From Massilia sp. UBA2604 (lineage in GTDB: Bacteria; Pseudomonadota; Gammaproteobacteria; Burkholderiales; Burkholderiaceae_D): a stretch of DNA of 7,546 nt. Below are positions 6,456 through 7,546 of the stretch, piece by piece; position 1 is the first letter of the stretch; each line of letters opens with the position of its first letter. The stretch is taken from positions 1,038-8,583 of the forward strand of contig DDKG01000130.1 of assembly GCA_002339265.1 (NCBI GenBank). The letters run 5' to 3'. The notes beneath the pieces were generated by a model. That model did not search any database. It worked only from the letters and a program-made list of their open reading frames with translations, and had not been told where the DNA came from. The position numbers and the translations under genes are program-made.

Positions 6456-6473
6456 TTGGCACGCTTTATGCTT
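6456..6473 (+). promoter_or_regulatory. Sigma-54 (RpoN) promoter of glnA
   Basis: TTGGCACG, 4 nt, then ATGCTT fits the sigma-54 consensus (TTGGCACG-n4-TTGCW) with the invariant GG at 6458-6459 (-25/-24) and GC at 6470-6471 (-13/-12) exactly 12 bp apart. The only clear deviation is A for T at the first base of the -12 box. The expected transcription start is about 6483, giving a leader of about 54 nt before the glnA ATG. Upstream NtrC sites support the assignment. Confidence 0.88.
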
Positions 6474-6488
6474 CATCATGATGCAAGT

Positions 6489-6510
6489 TGTCGATTCTCA
6501 TGATTCGACA
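6489..6510 (+). promoter_or_regulatory. Small hairpin in the glnA mRNA leader
   Basis: TGTCGA (6489-6494) and TCGACA (6505-6510) form a perfect 6-bp inverted repeat around a 10-nt loop that contains TCATGA. A TCCCTTTTTC stretch follows at 6511-6520. The stem starts about 6 nt into the predicted transcript. It is too short and AT-containing for a strong terminator; a 5'-end stabilising or weak attenuating role is possible. Confidence 0.35.
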
Positions 6511-6524
6511 TCCCTTTTTCAATT

Positions 6525-6530
6525 AGGAGA
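6525..6530 (+). promoter_or_regulatory. glnA ribosome binding site
   Basis: AGGAGA lies 6 nt before the ATG at 6537, a strong Shine-Dalgarno with ideal spacing. It fixes the glnA start. Confidence 0.85.
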
Positions 6531-6536
6531 TTCCGA

Positions 6537-7546
6537 ATGGCAAAGTCCGCCGCAGATGTAATGCAACTGGTCAAGGACAACGAAGTCAAATTCGTTGATT
6601 TACGCTTCGCCGATACCCGCGGCAAGGAACAGCACGTCACGGTCCCGGTGTCGCACTTCGACCTGGACAAATTCGAATCCGGCCACGCCTTCGACGGTTC
6701 GTCGATCGCCGGCTGGAAAGGTATCGAAGCCTCGGACATGCTCCTGCTGCCAGACCCGAACACCGCCAACCTCGACCCGTTCATGGAAGAGACCACGCTG
6801 TTCATGCAGTGCGACGTCATCGAACCGTCGGACGGCAAGGGCTACGACCGCGACCCGCGCTCGATCGCCAAGCGCGCCGAAGCCTACCTGAAATCGTCGG
6901 GCATCGGCGACACCGCCTACTTCGGTCCGGAACCGGAATTCTTCATCTTCGACTCGATCCGCTGGAAGATCGACATGTCGGGCTGCTTCGTCAAGATCGA
7001 TTCGGACGAATCGTCGTGGTCGACCGACAAGGAAATCGAAGGCGGCAACAGCGGCCACCGTCCGACCGTCAAGGGCGGCTACTTCCCGGTGCCACCGGTC
7101 GATTCGTTCCAGGACATGCGTTCGGAAATGTCGCTGATCCTCGAATCGATGGGCATCCCGGTCGAAGTGCACCACCACGAAGTGGCCGGCGCCGGCCAGA
7201 ATGAAATCGGCACCAAGTTCTCGACCCTGGTCGAGCGCGCCGACTGGACCCAGAACATGAAGTACGTGATCTGGAACGTCGCCCACAGCTACGGCAAGAC
7301 CGCGACCTTCATGCCGAAGCCGATCAACGGCGACAACGGCTCGGGCATGCACGTACACCAGTCGATCTGGAAAGACGGCAAGAACCTGTTCGCCGGCGAC
7401 GGCTATGCCGGCCTGTCGGAAACCGCCCTGTTCTACATCGGCGGCATCATCAAGCACGCACGCGCGCTGAACGCGATCACCAACCCGGGCACCAACTCGT
7501 ACAAGCGCCTGGTGCCTGGCTACGAAGCCCCGGTCAAGCTGGCCTA
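6537..7546 (+). CDS. glnA: Type I glutamine synthetase (3'-truncated)
   Basis: GlnA condenses ammonia and glutamate with ATP to make glutamine, the central cytosolic step of ammonia assimilation; the enzyme is a dodecamer. The window holds residues 1-336 of roughly 470. The beta-grasp N-terminal domain includes FDGSSIAGW (52-60). The catalytic domain shows the metal and substrate residues in order: Glu132 and Glu134 in PEPEFF, Glu215 in [12 protein letters not shown] with Glu223, [13 protein letters not shown] with His272, and [17 protein letters not shown] with Arg324 and Glu330. All are offset by three from the classical Salmonella/E. coli numbering (129, 131, 212, 220, 269, 321, 327). The adenylylation tyrosine (about 400) lies beyond the window, so GlnE control cannot be checked, though the sequence is of the GSI-beta type expected to carry it. 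Transcription is predicted from the sigma-54/NtrC promoter upstream. ntrB and ntrC may follow, as in many relatives. Third codon positions are strongly C-biased, fitting high expression. Confidence 0.98.
   Translation, partial: MAKSAADVMQLVKDNEVKFVDLRFADTRGKEQHVTVPVSHFDLDKFESGHAFDGSSIAGWKGIEASDMLLLPDPNTANLDPFMEETTLFMQCDVIEPSDGKGYDRDPRSIAKRAEAYLKSSGIGDTAYFGPEPEFFIFDSIRWKIDMSGCFVKIDSDESSWSTDKEIEGGNSGHRPTVKGGYFPVPPVDSFQDMRSEMSLILESMGIPVEVHHHEVAGAGQNEIGTKFSTLVERADWTQNMKYVIWNVAHSYGKTATFMPKPINGDNGSGMHVHQSIWKDGKNLFAGDGYAGLSETALFYIGGIIKHARALNAITNPGTNSYKRLVPGYEAPVKLA

Noticed and set aside
6489..6520. The glnA leader hairpin plus T-stretch as a full intrinsic terminator.
   Set aside because: The stem is only 6 bp with half AT pairs, and the T-run is separated from the stem by TCCC, so termination efficiency should be low.
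6600..7457. A 285-codon minus-strand open frame opposite glnA.
   Set aside because: glnA is certain in the plus direction; the opposite frame is a codon-bias shadow.

Overview
The window looks like chromosomal DNA from a GC-rich betaproteobacterium, most likely an Oxalobacteraceae member of the Massilia/Telluria/Duganella type. That placement is inferred from protein character, strong G/C preference at third codon positions, and gene content; no marker gene was searched. No RNA gene, insertion sequence, CRISPR array or phage-like segment is visible. Coding density is very high, and several gene borders overlap.

Left part, + strand (1-5046). The window opens inside a penicillin-binding protein, nine residues before its catalytic SxxK serine. 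Its stop codon overlaps by 13 nt the GTG start of a TAXI-type solute-binding protein. That protein is anchored by a membrane helix on each side of its periplasmic domain and carries a cytosolic helical tail. After a 60-nt gap with a good ribosome binding site comes a secreted serine hydrolase of the CocE/NonD (peptidase S15) superfamily. It keeps the catalytic triad, the oxyanion tyrosine and the three-residue carboxylate cluster of alpha-amino acid ester hydrolases, the enzymes that also cleave side chains from ampicillin- and cephalexin-type beta-lactams.

Middle part, - strand (5039-6243). A single-domain rhodanese and an uncharacterised TPR-like helical protein form a two-gene unit joined by a 4-nt ATGA overlap. 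The helical-protein gene converges on the hydrolase gene and the two overlap by 8 nt at their stop codons. A strong GC-rich hairpin sits right at this junction.

Right part (6244-7546). A 293-nt divergent intergenic region leads to glnA, type I glutamine synthetase, which runs off the window end at residue 336. The intergenic region is the best regulatory story here: a near-consensus sigma-54 -24/-12 promoter, a perfect NtrC dyad, a second good NtrC site and a weaker third, all in enhancer positions, followed by a short leader with a small hairpin and a clear Shine-Dalgarno. glnA should therefore be switched on by nitrogen limitation through NtrB/NtrC and RpoN.

I found no convincing evidence of a wholly new multi-gene system. 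The points most worth a second look are the hydrolase signature beside a penicillin-binding protein, the coupled TAXI protein with no transporter partner, the long insertion in the transpeptidase domain, the convergent junction hairpin, and the NtrC sites shared with the divergent rhodanese gene.
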